DNA from: Cladopsammia gracilis
Taxonomy: Eukaryota; Cnidaria; Anthozoa; Scleractinia; Dendrophylliidae
Reading direction: 5' to 3'
Assembly: GCA_022457155.1 (NCBI GenBank)
Contig: JAJGOT010001098.1
Coordinates: 1 to 64,000 of the forward strand
Length of the DNA stretch: 64,000 nt
Part shown: positions 63,160-64,000 of the stretch, piece after piece
How positions within the stretch are numbered: the stretch's first letter is position 1
Layout of the letters: every line of letters starts with the position of its first letter
Notes under the pieces: model-generated
The model's input: only the letters and a program-made list of their open reading frames with translations
Databases searched by the model: none
Told to the model about the DNA's origin: nothing
Made by a program: the position numbers and the translations under genes

Positions 63160-64000
63160 TCTGATTACCATCCAAATATCCCTGGCTATACATTTGAATT
63201 TGCCCCGACACCTCTTGCTGCTGGAGGTGTTGGACTGTTTATTGATGAAAATGTAAAGTATAGGGTCATTGAAAAAATTTCGTCACGCGCTTTTCAAGCC
63301 CTGTGGGTTGAATTACAATTTGAAAGGAAAAGTAACATTGTCTGTGGTGTAATTTATAGGCAGCACAACTCCCCTGAGAGCTTTCAGACATATTTTGATG
63401 AAACCTTGGAAAAACTTAGTAGCTCTGGCAAGGCTATCTATGTCTTGGGAGACTTCAACATAAACCTCCTCAATGCCGAAACCTGTAACTTTACTAAAGA
63501 CTTTTTACTTTCGTTGCAAAGTTATTCTTTTATTCCTACAATTGATAAACCAACCAGGGTTAACAGTAACTCAGCCACGCTAATTGATAATATCTTTGTA
63601 AACCAAATTTGTAGGGAAATCACGAGTGGTAATATAATTTCGGATATAAGCGATCACTATTCTCAGTTTTGCATTGTTAAGTCTTTCAAGGTAAAAGAGC
63701 TACCCCCAAAAACTATGTATCGGAATTTTTCAAGAAACACGGAGGAAAACATTCATTCTGAGTTATCCGAGTTCAACTGGGATTTGGCCATGAGAAACTG
63801 TGGAGATAATGTAGATGCTAGTTTTTCTAAATTCTTTAACAGTGTTAACAAAATAGTAAACAAGTATGCGCCCCTTCGACCTTTATCAAAACGCAAAGCC
63901 AAGCAATTTTCTAAACCCTGGATCACTAGGGGGATACTAAAGTCAATAAAAGTAAAAAATGCTCTATTTGCATCTGGAAATTATGAAAAATATAAACATT
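63160..64000 (+). pseudogene. LINE (CR1/L2-like) endonuclease and start of ORF2, runs off the window
   Basis: One continuous open frame without an ATG at its start reads 'DYHPNIPGYTFEFAPTPLAA', then 'GGVGLFIDENVKYRVIEK', 'IVCGVIYRQHNSPESFQTYF', 'IYVLGDFNINLL' (GDFN catalytic block), 'TLIDNIFVN' and 'ISDISDHYSQFCIV' (SDHY block with the catalytic His). The endonuclease active-site residues visible are intact. The region beyond is 'SKPWITRGILKSIKVKNALF', before the RT domain. It is 5' truncated at repeat A1, so it is a non-mobile insertion unless the RT part shows otherwise. Confidence 0.85.

Overview
The window is animal DNA, most likely from an anthozoan cnidarian such as a stony coral. The reasons are AT-rich DNA with dense transposon debris, intron-like splice signals, a giant TPR-CHAT gene of the kind expanded in corals, Tx1/L1-like LINEs, a PAT/DIRS-type element and a Polinton (Maverick). 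This is inference from content; no species-diagnostic gene is present. Host coding sequence is sparse: one large gene at about 37.1-41.7 kb and a few isolated exon-like pieces. The rest is mobile elements, many nested in one another.

Layout. 1-5 kb: simple repeats, a foldback element, a 36-bp minisatellite of about 35 copies (2765-4033) and two MITE-like elements. 5-11 kb: nested inverted-repeat elements and an old minus-strand LINE (LINE D: zinc-knuckle ORF1 at 10.3-11.1 kb, ORF2 pieces down to 7.8 kb) split by a long-TIR element (8181-9929). 11-14.5 kb: a 460-bp MITE and unassigned DNA. 14.8-32.6 kb: one minus-strand Tx1/L1-like LINE (LINE A) opened by later insertions: two copies of a TATA-targeting MITE, a foldback-bearing insert and, inside one MITE's end, a complete Polinton at 17278-28726. 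32.6-37 kb: exon-like pieces and unassigned DNA. 37.1-41.7 kb: the TPR-CHAT gene. 41.7-46.3 kb: an exon-like zinc-binding piece and LINE fragments. 46.6-50.5 kb: a THAP domain followed by a decayed RNase H-like transposase gene. 50.8-57.7 kb: plus-strand LINE B, split by a Mutator-like element with 9-bp target duplications. 57.8-58.5 kb: a TIR element. 59.1-63.2 kb: a PAT/DIRS-like element with split direct repeats. From 63.2 kb: a third type of LINE runs off the window.

The Polinton is the most informative unit. It has exact 6-bp target duplications (TATAGA), terminal inverted repeats of about 0.7 kb, and a packed minus-strand block: integrase C-terminal part, two paralogous virion-type proteins (one broken), a pX/pVI-like core protein, major capsid protein (one frameshift), adenain-type protease, packaging ATPase and two small basic proteins. 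At the other end, on the plus strand, it carries a SLOG-fold (DUF2493/YAcAr-like) nucleotide-binding protein interrupted by a single in-frame TAA, plus a 72-aa acidic ORF. No protein-primed DNA polymerase and no N-terminal half of the integrase are present, so this copy is a decayed, non-autonomous derivative with a nearly complete virion module.

The TPR-CHAT gene encodes about 22 near-identical 40-residue TPR units ahead of a CHAT peptidase domain with His and Cys catalytic residues in place. Its repeats are being homogenised and expanded: a 360-bp block of three units is duplicated with only two substitutions. A role in innate sensing or regulated proteolysis is plausible but not shown by the sequence.
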